Assembly (NCBI GenBank): GCA_958418815.1
Contig: CATZGB010000019.1
Coordinates: forward strand, 1-56,890
Origin: an uncultured Bacteroidales bacterium
Lineage (GTDB): Bacteria > Bacteroidota > Bacteroidia > Bacteroidales > Muribaculaceae
Length of the DNA: 56,890 nucleotides
Reading direction: 5' to 3'
Part shown: piece by piece, positions 26,116 to 34,423 of the stretch
Position numbering within the stretch: the first letter of the stretch is position 1
Layout: every line of letters begins with the position of its first letter
The notes under the pieces: generated by a model
Databases searched by the model: none
What the model was told of the DNA's origin: nothing
Seen by the model: the letters and a program-made list of their open reading frames with translations, nothing else
Translations under genes and position numbers: made by a program

Positions 26116-26196
26116 GTCTGACTGTTTTATTCTTGTCGGCCATCCTCCATGGTGATGGCCTGTCTCGTTTTATCAGGTTAAAAATACTTCAAGAGG

Positions 26197-26204
26197 CAAA
26201 GTTA
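26197..26204 (-). promoter_or_regulatory. -7 box of ychF
   Basis: TAACTTTG on the minus strand about 80 nt before the ychF start. An AT-rich tract (26205-26220) replaces a clear -33 TTTG. The remainder of the 272-nt gap (26205-26387) shows no other recognisable element, although the promoter of the lipoprotein gene at 26388 must be in it. Confidence 0.6.
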
Positions 26205-26387
26205 CTAATTTTTTTTAAATAGGAACCATCCCGGGGCCTCAAACAGATGGCTCTCTGGCGGGAAATTTGCCGTGTGCAGGCGGTTTTCGCGGCGTATATG
26301 GGCCATCAGGTGATTTTTTAGGGTGTGCGGTAAACAATTTCGGGGTAGAGCTGCGTTTTAAGATTATATAACATTTATCCAAGTCCT

Positions 26388-27005
26388 ATGAACAAATCTA
26401 TACTTCCAGTTCTGGCCGCAGGGGCTCTCTTCATGCTGGTGTCATGTGACTCCAGGCAGAAACTCTCTGAGGATTTGCAGGGTGTGTGGGCCGGCACGCC
26501 CGAACAGTTGACCAATTCAGGCGCTGCCCGCGCCACAATGGTCAGGATGATGGAGTTCACATCCACAGGAAACGCCGGAGAGGGGAATGTCACCCTTACC
26601 GCTTATATCACGGTAGAGAACACGATGCCGGCCAATGACTCCATTGTGACCCCTCTGACCATCTCCGCCTCTGGCACGGCCACCATTACCGGCCTGTATC
26701 AGGCAAAGGATGACGACGACATGCTGCTCAACCTCGACGCGTCATCGTTGACGGTGAATGTCGACCCGAAAGGGGTGGAGCTGAGTTATGACGTGCTTTC
26801 AGGGCAAAGCGGTTCGCATCTAGCCTCGTTGCGTCCGGCAGCCGCAATGCTCGCCTCACAGCAGATCGACCACGCCGCCCGCAACGTATTCTTCAACCTG
26901 ACTGAAATCGAAGACATTAAAATCAACAACAATATGCTCAAATGTGAGATGGCCCACAAAGACCTCACTTTCAGGCGGCAGCCTGCAGGAGTGGCGGTCG
27001 AATGA
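26388..27005 (+). CDS. Hypothetical lipoprotein
   Basis: 205 aa. The signal peptide MNKSILPVLAAGALFMLVSC ends in the lipobox LVSC with Cys20. The next residues (DSRQKLSEDLQGVWAGTP) are not a strong acidic export signal, so a periplasmic inner leaflet position of the outer membrane is likely. The mature part looks like a small beta-barrel of the lipocalin-like type: GVWAGTPEQL near the start, alternating beta strands, and repeated VTLTAYITV, ATITGLYQA and LTVNVDPKGVEL segments. The C-terminus ends HKDLTFRRQP. No family is recognised with confidence. It is monocistronic, 170 nt before the fumarase promoter region. Confidence 0.8.
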   Translation: MNKSILPVLAAGALFMLVSCDSRQKLSEDLQGVWAGTPEQLTNSGAARATMVRMMEFTSTGNAGEGNVTLTAYITVENTMPANDSIVTPLTISASGTATITGLYQAKDDDDMLLNLDASSLTVNVDPKGVELSYDVLSGQSGSHLASLRPAAAMLASQQIDHAARNVFFNLTEIEDIKINNNMLKCEMAHKDLTFRRQPAGVAVE

Positions 27006-27032
27006 GCCGTGTCGAAATTTGGCACCCTCGGA

Positions 27033-27065
27033 TTGAGGCTGTTTGGTAAAAATTTTGTAACTTTG
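27033..27065 (+). promoter_or_regulatory. Promoter of the fumarase gene
   Basis: TTG at 27033-27035 and TAACTTTG at 27058-27065 are 22 nt apart. The expected transcript start is about 27070, giving a leader of about 105 nt with no recognised riboswitch. Confidence 0.65.
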
Positions 27066-27175
27066 CGGTACTCTCCGGACTGCGTCCAGGGGAGTGCCGC
27101 AAACGTGTGCCGGCATATTTCTGACACCGTTTAGACAAGCCAACATTTTATTCGACATAAACGCATATCAAGCCC

Positions 27176-28825
27176 ATGGCAACCAAACCGTTCCATTACC
27201 AGGAGATGTTCCCCCTCGGCCCTGACACGACCGAGTATTACCATCTCACCTCCGACTATGTAAAAGTTGAAAACTGGGGAGGCCACGAGTTCCTCGTGGT
27301 GGATCCCGAGGCGCTGACCGTGTTGAGCCGCCAGGCCACCCATGACAACGCCTTCATGCTCCGTCGCGAACACAACGAGATGGTGGCGAAAATCCTCCAC
27401 GACCCCGAGGCATCGGACAACGACAAGTTCGTGGCGCTGACAATGCTCCGCAACGCCGAGATCGCCGCCAAGGGTGAGCTGCCTTTCTGCCAGGACACCG
27501 GCACGGCAATCTGCCACGGCGAGAAGGGGCAGCGTGTGTTCACCGGCTGTGACGACGAGGAGAAAATCTCGCGCGGCGTGTATGATACCTACACCCAGTG
27601 TAACCTCCGCTATTCCCAGAACGCCCCCCTCAACATGTATGACGAGGTCAACACCGGTTGCAACCTCCCCGCCCAGATAGACATCCACGCCTCCGAGGGA
27701 GACGAGTACAAGTTTGTCTTTGTGGCCAAGGGTGGCGGCTCGGCCAACAAGACCTACCTCTACCAGGAGACCAAGGCCATCATCAACCCCAAGACCCTCG
27801 TCCCCTTCCTCGTGGAGAAGATGAAGTCGCTCGGAACAGCCGCATGCCCTCCCTACCATATCGCTTTCGTCATCGGCGGCACCTCGGCCGAGAAGAATCT
27901 CGAGACCGTAAAGAAGGCTTCCATCAAATATTACGACAACCTGCCCACTACGGGCAATGAATATGGCCGCGCGTTCCGCGACATCGAGCTTGAGAAGGAG
28001 CTTCTCGAGGCTTCGCGCAACATCGGCCTGGGCGCACAGTTCGGCGGCAAGTATTTCGCCCACGACATCCGTGTGATCCGTCTGCCCCGCCATGGCGCAT
28101 CTTGCCCGATAGGTATGGGTGTCAGCTGCTCGGCCGACCGCAACGTCAAGGCAAAAATCAACCGCGAGGGACTCTGGATTGAAAAGCTCGACAGCAATCC
28201 CGGCGAACTCATTCCCGAGGAGATGCGCAATCCCGAGGAGAGCAACGCCGTGAACATCGACCTCAACCGCCCGATGGCAGAGGTGCTGGCCGAACTTGAC
28301 AAGTTCCCCGTGGCCACTCGCCTCAACCTCAACGGCACAATCATCGTGGGCCGCGACATCGCCCACGCGAAAATCAAGGAGCGTCTGGATGCCGGTGAAC
28401 CTATGCCCCAGTATCTCAAGGATCATCCCATCTACTACGCTGGGCCCGCCAAGACCCCCGCAGGGATGGCGTCAGGCTCGTTCGGCCCCACAACCGCAGG
28501 CCGTATGGACTCTTATGTCGACCAGTTCCAGAAAGCAGGCGGCTCGATGATCATGATCGCCAAAGGCAACCGTTCGCAGCAGGTTACCGATGCCTGCAAG
28601 AACAACGGAGGTTTCTATCTCGGCTCGATTGGTGGCCCCGCTGCAATCCTGGCCAAGGACTCCATCAAGAAAGTCGAGCTCCTGGAGTATCCCGAACTCG
28701 GCATGGAGGCCATCTGGAAAATCGAGGTGGAGAACTTCCCCGCATTCATACTTGTTGACAACAAGGGGAACGACTTCTTCAAGAAGATACAGGAGAAGTG
28801 CGCAGCCTGCCCCCTGTCTAAATAA
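27176..28825 (+). CDS. fum: Fumarate hydratase class I (iron-sulfur)
   Basis: 549 aa, the size of the fused two-domain class I fumarase. The N-terminal catalytic domain provides the [4Fe-4S] ligands in PFCQDTGTAICHG, with further Cys in TQCN and in the GASCPIGMGVSCSADRN region. The C-terminal domain contains GTIIVGRDIAHAKIKE and SGSFGPTTAGRMDSYVD, then GGPAAILAKDSIKK and the terminal CAACPLSK. It interconverts fumarate and malate in the reductive branch used by Bacteroidetes to make succinate. Being oxygen sensitive, it suits an anaerobe. A terminator-like hairpin separates it by 80 nt from gpmI on the same strand. Confidence 0.97.
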   Translation: MATKPFHYQEMFPLGPDTTEYYHLTSDYVKVENWGGHEFLVVDPEALTVLSRQATHDNAFMLRREHNEMVAKILHDPEASDNDKFVALTMLRNAEIAAKGELPFCQDTGTAICHGEKGQRVFTGCDDEEKISRGVYDTYTQCNLRYSQNAPLNMYDEVNTGCNLPAQIDIHASEGDEYKFVFVAKGGGSANKTYLYQETKAIINPKTLVPFLVEKMKSLGTAACPPYHIAFVIGGTSAEKNLETVKKASIKYYDNLPTTGNEYGRAFRDIELEKELLEASRNIGLGAQFGGKYFAHDIRVIRLPRHGASCPIGMGVSCSADRNVKAKINREGLWIEKLDSNPGELIPEEMRNPEESNAVNIDLNRPMAEVLAELDKFPVATRLNLNGTIIVGRDIAHAKIKERLDAGEPMPQYLKDHPIYYAGPAKTPAGMASGSFGPTTAGRMDSYVDQFQKAGGSMIMIAKGNRSQQVTDACKNNGGFYLGSIGGPAAILAKDSIKKVELLEYPELGMEAIWKIEVENFPAFILVDNKGNDFFKKIQEKCAACPLSK

Positions 28826-28844
28826 CACAAACTGAACACAAGCG

Positions 28845-28878
28845 ATTTGCGCCGGGAACCACTTCCCGGCGCAAATTT
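28845..28878 (+). terminator. Terminator or attenuator hairpin between fumarase and gpmI
   Basis: A perfect 14-bp stem (28845-28858 with 28863-28876) with a 4-nt loop followed by TT. Only 27 nt separate it from the gpmI ATG and no promoter box is seen there, so partial read-through may feed gpmI. Confidence 0.65.
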
Positions 28879-28905
28879 CAAATCCGAAATATTAACATCC
28901 AAATA

Positions 28906-30423
28906 ATGTCACACAAAGCATTACTCATGATTCTTGATGGCTGGGGTATCGGCAACCATACCCACAGCGACGCCATCTATTCAACCCCCACTCCCTACTG
29001 GGACTATCTCGTGAAGACATATCCCCACTCCGAGCTGCAGGCTTCCGGCGAGAATGTCGGTCTGCCCGACGGACAGATGGGCAACTCCGAGGTGGGCCAC
29101 CTCAACATCGGAGCCGGACGCGTGCTCTATCAGGATCTCGTGAAAATCAACAAGGCTATCAAAAGCGGTTCGATTCTTGAGAATCCCGAAATCAAGAACG
29201 CGTTCTCATACGCCAAGGATAACGGCAAGGCCATGCACTTCATGGGGCTGACCTCCACCGGAGGCGTGCATTCCTCATTCGAGCATATCCTCGCCCTCTG
29301 CGACATCGCAAAGGAATATGGCCTTGAAAAGGTCTACATCCACTGTTTCATGGATGGCCGTGACACCGACCCCCGTTCCGGAAAGGGCTTTATCGAGCAG
29401 CTTTCAGAGCATTGCGCCAAGACAGGCGCGACAATCGCCTCGATTGTGGGCCGTTACTACGCGATGGACCGCGACAACCGCTGGGATCGTGTGAAGGTCG
29501 CATATGACCTTCTCATCGACGGCACAGGGAAGCAGGCCACCGACATGGTGAAGGCCATGCAGGAAAGCTATGACGATGGTGTCACCGATGAGTTCATCAA
29601 GCCCATCAACAACTCCACCGTCGACGGCACAATCAAGGAGGGTGACGCGGTAATATTCTTCAACTACCGCAACGACCGCGCAAAGGAAATCACCATCGCC
29701 CTCACCCAGCATGACATGCCTGAGCAGGGCATGAAGACCATCCCCGGCCTTCAGTATTACTGCATGACCCCCTATGACGCTTCGTTCAAAGGTGTGCATA
29801 TCCTCTTCCCCAAGGAGAATGTAGACAACACCATCGGTGAATACCTCGCGTCGATGGGCAAGAAGCAGCTTCACATCGCCGAGACCGAGAAATACGCCCA
29901 TGTGACATTCTTCTTCAACGGCGGACGTGAGACCCCGTTTGAGGGTGAGGACCGCATCCTGGTGCCTTCTCCCAAGGTCGCCACTTACGACCTCAAGCCC
30001 GAGATGTCTGCTCCCGAGGTCGCTGAAAAACTCAGCGAGGCCATCGACACCGAGAAATATGACTTCATCGTTGTCAACTTCGCCAATGGCGATATGGTGG
30101 GGCACACCGGTGTATATCCCGCTATCCAGAAGGCTGTCGAGGCTGTCGACAAGTGTGTCGAGAAAGTGGTCGAGACCGCCAAGAAAAACGGTTACGAGGT
30201 GATTATCATCGCCGACCATGGCAATGCAGACAACGCTGAGAATGCCGACGGCTCCCCCAACACCGCCCATTCCCTCAATCCCGTGCCCTGCGTCTATGTC
30301 ACCGAAGACAAGAATGCCAAGGTCGAGAACGGTATCCTCGCCGATGTCGCTCCCACTATCCTCCATATCATGGGCATTCCCCAGCCCAAGGAGATGACCG
30401 GCCATAACCTTATCGAAGGCTGA
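28906..30423 (+). CDS. gpmI: 2,3-bisphosphoglycerate-independent phosphoglycerate mutase
   Basis: 505 aa, the normal size for iPGM. The alkaline-phosphatase-like metal sites are complete: LMILDGWGIG with the first Asp, the phosphoserine motif GNSEVGHLNIGAG, HGNADNAE and the later HTGVYPA and TAHSLNPVP His ligands. The phosphotransferase insertion domain is intact (STGGVHSSFEHI, FMDGRDTDP). It interconverts 3- and 2-phosphoglycerate in glycolysis and gluconeogenesis with Mn. The upstream neighbour is fumarase; the downstream neighbour is a sugar/acyl acetyltransferase 116 nt away. Confidence 0.98.
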   Translation: MSHKALLMILDGWGIGNHTHSDAIYSTPTPYWDYLVKTYPHSELQASGENVGLPDGQMGNSEVGHLNIGAGRVLYQDLVKINKAIKSGSILENPEIKNAFSYAKDNGKAMHFMGLTSTGGVHSSFEHILALCDIAKEYGLEKVYIHCFMDGRDTDPRSGKGFIEQLSEHCAKTGATIASIVGRYYAMDRDNRWDRVKVAYDLLIDGTGKQATDMVKAMQESYDDGVTDEFIKPINNSTVDGTIKEGDAVIFFNYRNDRAKEITIALTQHDMPEQGMKTIPGLQYYCMTPYDASFKGVHILFPKENVDNTIGEYLASMGKKQLHIAETEKYAHVTFFFNGGRETPFEGEDRILVPSPKVATYDLKPEMSAPEVAEKLSEAIDTEKYDFIVVNFANGDMVGHTGVYPAIQKAVEAVDKCVEKVVETAKKNGYEVIIIADHGNADNAENADGSPNTAHSLNPVPCVYVTEDKNAKVENGILADVAPTILHIMGIPQPKEMTGHNLIEG

Positions 30424-30446
30424 CACTGAACAATACTGAAATCCTG

Positions 30447-30514
30447 CAAGAGTTTCGAGAGACCAGGCAGATATGCGGCTCAACGCCTATGACTGCGGTT
30501 TCTTGAAACTCTTG
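30447..30514 (+). repeat. Inverted repeat in the gpmI-acyltransferase gap
   Basis: A perfect 10-nt inverted repeat, CAAGAGTTTC at 30447-30456 and GAAACTCTTG at 30505-30514, encloses 48 nt. It could form a long-range stem in the transcript just upstream of the acyltransferase start at 30540, or be an operator pair. Confidence 0.5.
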
Positions 30515-30539
30515 TGGTTAACATTTAAATTCATCCATA

Positions 30540-31097
30540 ATGTCAAAATCAAAAGAAGCGGGCCGCATAGACCTGCGCACAGACATTGAGCATGCCAACG
30601 AGACGTTGCGCAACCGCCAGCTCTGTTTCCGCCTGAAGCAGACGATGCCTCTCGGCGACGAGTACAACTCTCTTGTGAAAGAGCTGTTTTACGGAAACAT
30701 AGGGGATGACAGCTATATGATGCCCCCGTTGGCTGTGGTCGGGGCGAGCCGCATATCAATCGGCCGCAACGTCTTCATCATGGACGGCATCCTGCTCATG
30801 GGCTCGGGTGGCATAACAATCGAGGACAATGTGCAGCTGGCCGCCAATGTGCAGATACTGTCAAACAACCACGATTTGCGCGACCGAGAGGTGATTACCC
30901 TTGCTCCGGTCAGGATATGCCGGGGCGCGTGGATCGGTGCAGGGGCCACGATACTGCCCGGTGTCACCATCGGGGAGAACGCTGTGGTGGGCGCGGCCTC
31001 AGTGGTGACGCGAGATGTCGCCCCCAATACAATCGTGGCCGGAAATCCCGCCAAGCTGTTGAGATCGTTTGATCCCTCGACCGACAATTACTTCTGA
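30540..31097 (+). CDS. Hexapeptide-repeat O-acetyltransferase (LacA/NodL-like)
   Basis: 185 aa, typical for maltose/galactoside O-acetyltransferases. Residues 10-60 form the helical cap. From about 65 onward there is a left-handed beta-helix of imperfect [LIV]-G-x-x-x-x repeats (ISIGRNVFIMDGILLMG, ITIEDNVQLAANVQI, ICRGAWIGAGATILPGVTIG, AVVGAASVV). The catalytic His is in LSNNHDLRD near residue 117, and VAGNPAKLLR closes the coil. Acetyl-CoA is the expected donor; the acceptor may be a free sugar or a glycan residue. It has its own 116-nt upstream gap with an inverted repeat and ends at a strong terminator. Confidence 0.92.
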   Translation: MSKSKEAGRIDLRTDIEHANETLRNRQLCFRLKQTMPLGDEYNSLVKELFYGNIGDDSYMMPPLAVVGASRISIGRNVFIMDGILLMGSGGITIEDNVQLAANVQILSNNHDLRDREVITLAPVRICRGAWIGAGATILPGVTIGENAVVGAASVVTRDVAPNTIVAGNPAKLLRSFDPSTDNYF

Positions 31098-31116
31098 TTG
31101 CTATCGCACATCCATA

Positions 31117-31166
31117 AATGAGGCGGGGCAGACTTCTGTGTGTTGTGAAGTCTGCCCCGCCTCATT
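31117..31166. terminator. Bidirectional hairpin between acyltransferase and ribBA
   Basis: A perfect 20-bp stem (31117-31136 with 31147-31166) around a 10-nt loop lies between convergent genes. Flanking T-runs are short, so termination would rely mainly on stem strength. Confidence 0.8.
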
Positions 31167-31188
31167 CATATGTATGGATGTGTCTGTG

Positions 31189-32409
31189 TCATTCCACATT
31201 GTGGAGGGTGTGATCCATGCGGTTCTTCTTGGTCGAGAGGTAGAACCGGTCGTAATCGTTTGGCTCTATTTCGATAGGCACATTCTCAACAACCTCCAGG
31301 CCGTACCCTTCCAGGCCGACACGTTTGACGGGGTTGTTGGTGATAAGCCTCATCTTCTTTATGCCAAGTTCGTGGAGAATCTGGGCCCCCACGCCATAGT
31401 CGCGCTCGTCAGCCTTGTGGCCCAGGTGAAGGTTCGCGTCCACGGTGTCCATTCCTTGCTCCTGGAGCTTGTAAGCTTTGATTTTGTCCATCAGGCCGAT
31501 TCCACGGCCCTCCTGCAGCAGGTAGATGACCGCTCCGCGTCCCTCCTTGTCGATCATGCGCAATGCCTGGTGGAGCTGCTCGCCGCAGTCGCAACGCAGC
31601 GAGCCGAAAATGTCGCCTGTTGCGCATGAAGAATGCACGCGCACAAGCACCGGCTCGTCGGTCCTGACATCACCCTTGATTATAGCGATATGTTCCAGGC
31701 CGTTGCTCTTCTGGCGGAACGGAATGAGGCGGAAGTCGCCGTAGGCGGTAGGCAGATGCACCTCCTCGCCCTTCTCCACCAGGGATTCCATGCGCAGGCG
31801 GTAGGCGATGAGGTCGCGGATAGAGATGAGCTTCATGCCCCACTCGTCAGCGCGGCGGCGCAGTTCTGGCAGACGCGCCATGGAGCCGTCGTCGCTCATG
31901 ATTTCCATCAGGGCGGCGGCAGGCTGGAGTCCGGCAAGGCGTGCCAGGTCAACGGCGGCCTCGGTGTGGCCGCTTCTGCGCAGCACACCGGCGTCCTGGG
32001 CGTAAAGCGGATTGATGTGTCCCGGGCGGCCGAAGGTCGCGGGGGTGGAGGCGGGGTCGGCAAGCGCGCGTATTGTAGCGCAACGGTCATTGATTGACAC
32101 CCCGGTAGAGCATCCCTCGAGCTTGTCGACGGTGATGGTGAACGGTGTGCCCAGCACCGAGGTGTTGTCTGAGGTCTGCGGCTCGAGCCCGAGTTCCTTG
32201 CAGCGTGATATGGTCAGCGGGGCGCAGAGTACACCTCGGGCGTTCTTGAGCATGAAATTCACCTGCTCGGGGGTGATTTTTTCTGCGGCGACGATGAGGT
32301 CACCTTCATTTTCGCGGTCTTCGTCATCAACCACTATTATCATCTTGCCTTCCTTGAAATCCTGGAGGGCGTCTTCGATTGAGTCGAGTTTGATTTTGTC
32401 AGCGTTCAT
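31189..32409 (-). CDS. ribBA: Bifunctional DHBP synthase / GTP cyclohydrolase II
   Basis: 406 aa from the ATG at 32407-32409, which shares four bases (ATGA) with the stop of lptF and indicates translational coupling. An in-frame ATG at 32436 is less likely. The N-terminal DHBP synthase domain carries VVDDEDRENEGDLIVAAE with its acidic metal ligands and HTEAAVDLARLAG. The C-terminal GTP cyclohydrolase II domain has the zinc-binding VHSSCATGDIFGSLRCDCG and GAVIYLLQEGRGIGLM. Together these give the two precursors of riboflavin from ribulose-5-phosphate and GTP. No FMN riboswitch is expected because the gene follows lptF directly. Confidence 0.97.
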   Translation of the reverse strand: MNADKIKLDSIEDALQDFKEGKMIIVVDDEDRENEGDLIVAAEKITPEQVNFMLKNARGVLCAPLTISRCKELGLEPQTSDNTSVLGTPFTITVDKLEGCSTGVSINDRCATIRALADPASTPATFGRPGHINPLYAQDAGVLRRSGHTEAAVDLARLAGLQPAAALMEIMSDDGSMARLPELRRRADEWGMKLISIRDLIAYRLRMESLVEKGEEVHLPTAYGDFRLIPFRQKSNGLEHIAIIKGDVRTDEPVLVRVHSSCATGDIFGSLRCDCGEQLHQALRMIDKEGRGAVIYLLQEGRGIGLMDKIKAYKLQEQGMDTVDANLHLGHKADERDYGVGAQILHELGIKKMRLITNNPVKRVGLEGYGLEVVENVPIEIEPNDYDRFYLSTKKNRMDHTLHNVE

Positions 32410-34220
32410 CGCGTCTGTTGTTGGATTTGGTGACACAGGTCAGCCAGCTCGCGTGTGGTCTGTGTGACCTGCGAGAGGTTGCGTGGGCTTACCTTGTAGG
32501 GATAACAATTGATGAGCCTGATGGCTTTTGGGTTCTTTGAGTTTGATATGAAATCGATGGTCTCGTTCATGCGTGCCTGCAGGGAGTCAAAGCCCTTGTG
32601 GCGCAGTATGATGTAGGCCCATTTCTTCCAGAAGGGGAGGCGTGAATAGCTTTCCGTCAGGTCGAGGCAGGATGCCAGCAGCGGCTGGAGGCGTTCGAGC
32701 GCTTCTGCGGGGGTGACATCCTCCATAGCATATTCCTTCACCTCGAGTTCGCGCTTTTGGGTGCCGCGCAAGCGGCGGAAGAAATTCTTGTACGCGTCGA
32801 TGTTGAGCACCGCCGAGTCGCGCATCGCCTTGTAGGTCAGGAAGACCCCGAGGGGCAGCAGCACGAATGAACTGAGCCATATGCCTTCCCACACGGGCAA
32901 CACCCCGTCGCGCGCCAACTTGTAGCCGGAGTTGTCGATGATGTAGTAGAAGATGAACAGGAAGACCGACAGCACCAGGGGTGTGCCGATGCCTCCTTTG
33001 CGGATGATGGCCCCCAGCGGTGCGCCTATGAAGAAGAACACCAGGCAGGCAAACGAGAGCGTGAACTTCTTGTGCATCTCTATGCCGTGGCGGCGTATGG
33101 TGGTGCGGTCCTCCTCCATGACATAGCTCTTGAATTCATATTCCTGGCGGATGTTGTTGGCCCGGTTGAGTGCCATGGTGAGGTATGAGCGTGATTTCGT
33201 CGGATTCTCCTTGTAGAAGAGTGAGTCTATGTCGAGTGGCGCAGCCATGGTCACGGCCGGACGTTGTCGCTTCACTATGGTGTCGCCGTTTCGCTCCTCT
33301 ATCTGACCCGACACCCTGACATACGGTATCTCGCTTATCTCCCTGGCGTATATGTTGCCGATGGAGTCGACACGGTGGCCTACGGAATCGATGGTGGCCT
33401 GCAGCTCGCTCATATTCTTGCCCACATACTGGTTTCTCATCCCCGACTCATCCATGCGGTTGAAGTTGGCGTCGAATGCCAGCAATATCTCTTTCAGCTC
33501 GAATTGCTCACGGCGGTAAGGCTGGTTGCCCTGGTTGGTGTTGCCTTGGCTTTCGCGCAGGTTCTCGAACTGCTCCCCGTTGTGGAGCTGCAGGAAGAGA
33601 TGGATTTTGTCGTCGGCCGACTTGAGGTGGCCCGAGTCGGCGAGAATGACGCGGGCGTTGTCGAATCCGCGCGATACGTCATAGATCATCATGTTGTAGA
33701 GGGTGCCGGTCTCGCGGTCCTTGCTCTCCACATAGAAGTTGTAGCCCGGTATCTGTGAATAAAACACCCCCTCGGGTATCTCGAGCTCGGGGGATTTCTG
33801 GCGCATCGAGTAGAGGAGGGTCCACATCTTCGTCTGCGCGACAGGCAAGACGTTGTTCTGGAAGAAGAATGCCCCCACGGCGATGAATGAAATCAGCACT
33901 ATCAGCGGGCTCATCACTTTCAGCAACGAGATGCCGGAGGCTTTCATCGCCGTCAGCTCGAATTTCTCGCCCAGGTTGCCGAAAATCATCAGCGACGCCA
34001 GCAGTATGGCGAGCGGCAGCGCCATCGGGACCATTGTCAGGGCGGCGTAGAAAAACAGCTCGCCGATGACATCTATGGTCAGCCCCTTGCCGACGAGGTC
34101 ATCGATGTAGCGCCAAAGGAACTGCATCAGCACGATGAAAAGGCATATGAAAAACGTCATCAGCAGCAGAGGCACGTAGCTCTGCAGCATATACAGGTAT
34201 AGACGCTTTATCTTAAACAT
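32406..34220 (-). CDS. LptF/LptG family permease
   Basis: 604 aa, longer than the 360-residue E. coli LptF or LptG because of a large periplasmic region (about 150-330) and a C-terminal cytosolic extension after about 450. N-terminal helices (residues 13-35, 55-80 and 97-120) include LLLMTFFICLFIVLMQFLW and VPMALPLAILLASLMIFGNL. The C-terminal set starts LSFACLVFFFIGAPLGAI at about 395. It should form the membrane channel of the LPS transport ABC complex with LptB and LptC. Its start codon lies only 4 nt after a -7 box (34225-34232), so its transcript may be leaderless. It overlaps ribBA by 4 nt. Confidence 0.92.
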   Translation of the reverse strand: MFKIKRLYLYMLQSYVPLLLMTFFICLFIVLMQFLWRYIDDLVGKGLTIDVIGELFFYAALTMVPMALPLAILLASLMIFGNLGEKFELTAMKASGISLLKVMSPLIVLISFIAVGAFFFQNNVLPVAQTKMWTLLYSMRQKSPELEIPEGVFYSQIPGYNFYVESKDRETGTLYNMMIYDVSRGFDNARVILADSGHLKSADDKIHLFLQLHNGEQFENLRESQGNTNQGNQPYRREQFELKEILLAFDANFNRMDESGMRNQYVGKNMSELQATIDSVGHRVDSIGNIYAREISEIPYVRVSGQIEERNGDTIVKRQRPAVTMAAPLDIDSLFYKENPTKSRSYLTMALNRANNIRQEYEFKSYVMEEDRTTIRRHGIEMHKKFTLSFACLVFFFIGAPLGAIIRKGGIGTPLVLSVFLFIFYYIIDNSGYKLARDGVLPVWEGIWLSSFVLLPLGVFLTYKAMRDSAVLNIDAYKNFFRRLRGTQKRELEVKEYAMEDVTPAEALERLQPLLASCLDLTESYSRLPFWKKWAYIILRHKGFDSLQARMNETIDFISNSKNPKAIRLINCYPYKVSPRNLSQVTQTTRELADLCHQIQQQTR

Positions 34221-34224
34221 ACCG

Positions 34225-34232
34225 CAAAGTTA
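34225..34232 (-). promoter_or_regulatory. -7 box of lptF/G-ribBA, leaderless configuration
   Basis: TAACTTTG on the minus strand ends 4 nt before the ATG at 34218-34220. Since transcription in Bacteroidetes starts about 4-7 nt after this box, the mRNA would begin at or within a base or two of the start codon. Confidence 0.65.
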
Positions 34233-34370
34233 CGAATTATCGTCGGGAACTGAAACAGTTTTCCACGCCAACTCCTCCGGGGATGGTGAATTTTCAAAGT
34301 GATGAGATGTTTTTTCAGTATTTTGCGACGTTTTCGCTTCCGTGAGGTGTGGGTTTTGAGAAAAAATCCG

Positions 34371-34378
34371 TACCTTTG
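34371..34378 (+). promoter_or_regulatory. -7 box of guaB
   Basis: TACCTTTG at 34371-34378, about 45 nt before the guaB ATG. A TTTTG 12 nt upstream (34354-34358) is too close to be the -33 element, so that element is unclear. Confidence 0.6.
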
Positions 34379-34423
34379 CAGGCAATATTATACGAACGAA
34401 AAAACGTTTTAAGGTTTTAATAT

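Noticed and set aside
27131..28426. A 431-codon open frame on the minus strand opposite fumarase
   Set aside because: Product is low-complexity His/Val-rich without a known motif; the plus-strand fumarase has all family motifs. High GC creates such mirror frames.
29404..30483. A 359-codon open frame on the minus strand opposite gpmI
   Set aside because: Shadow of the gpmI coding sequence; no domain or promoter seen.
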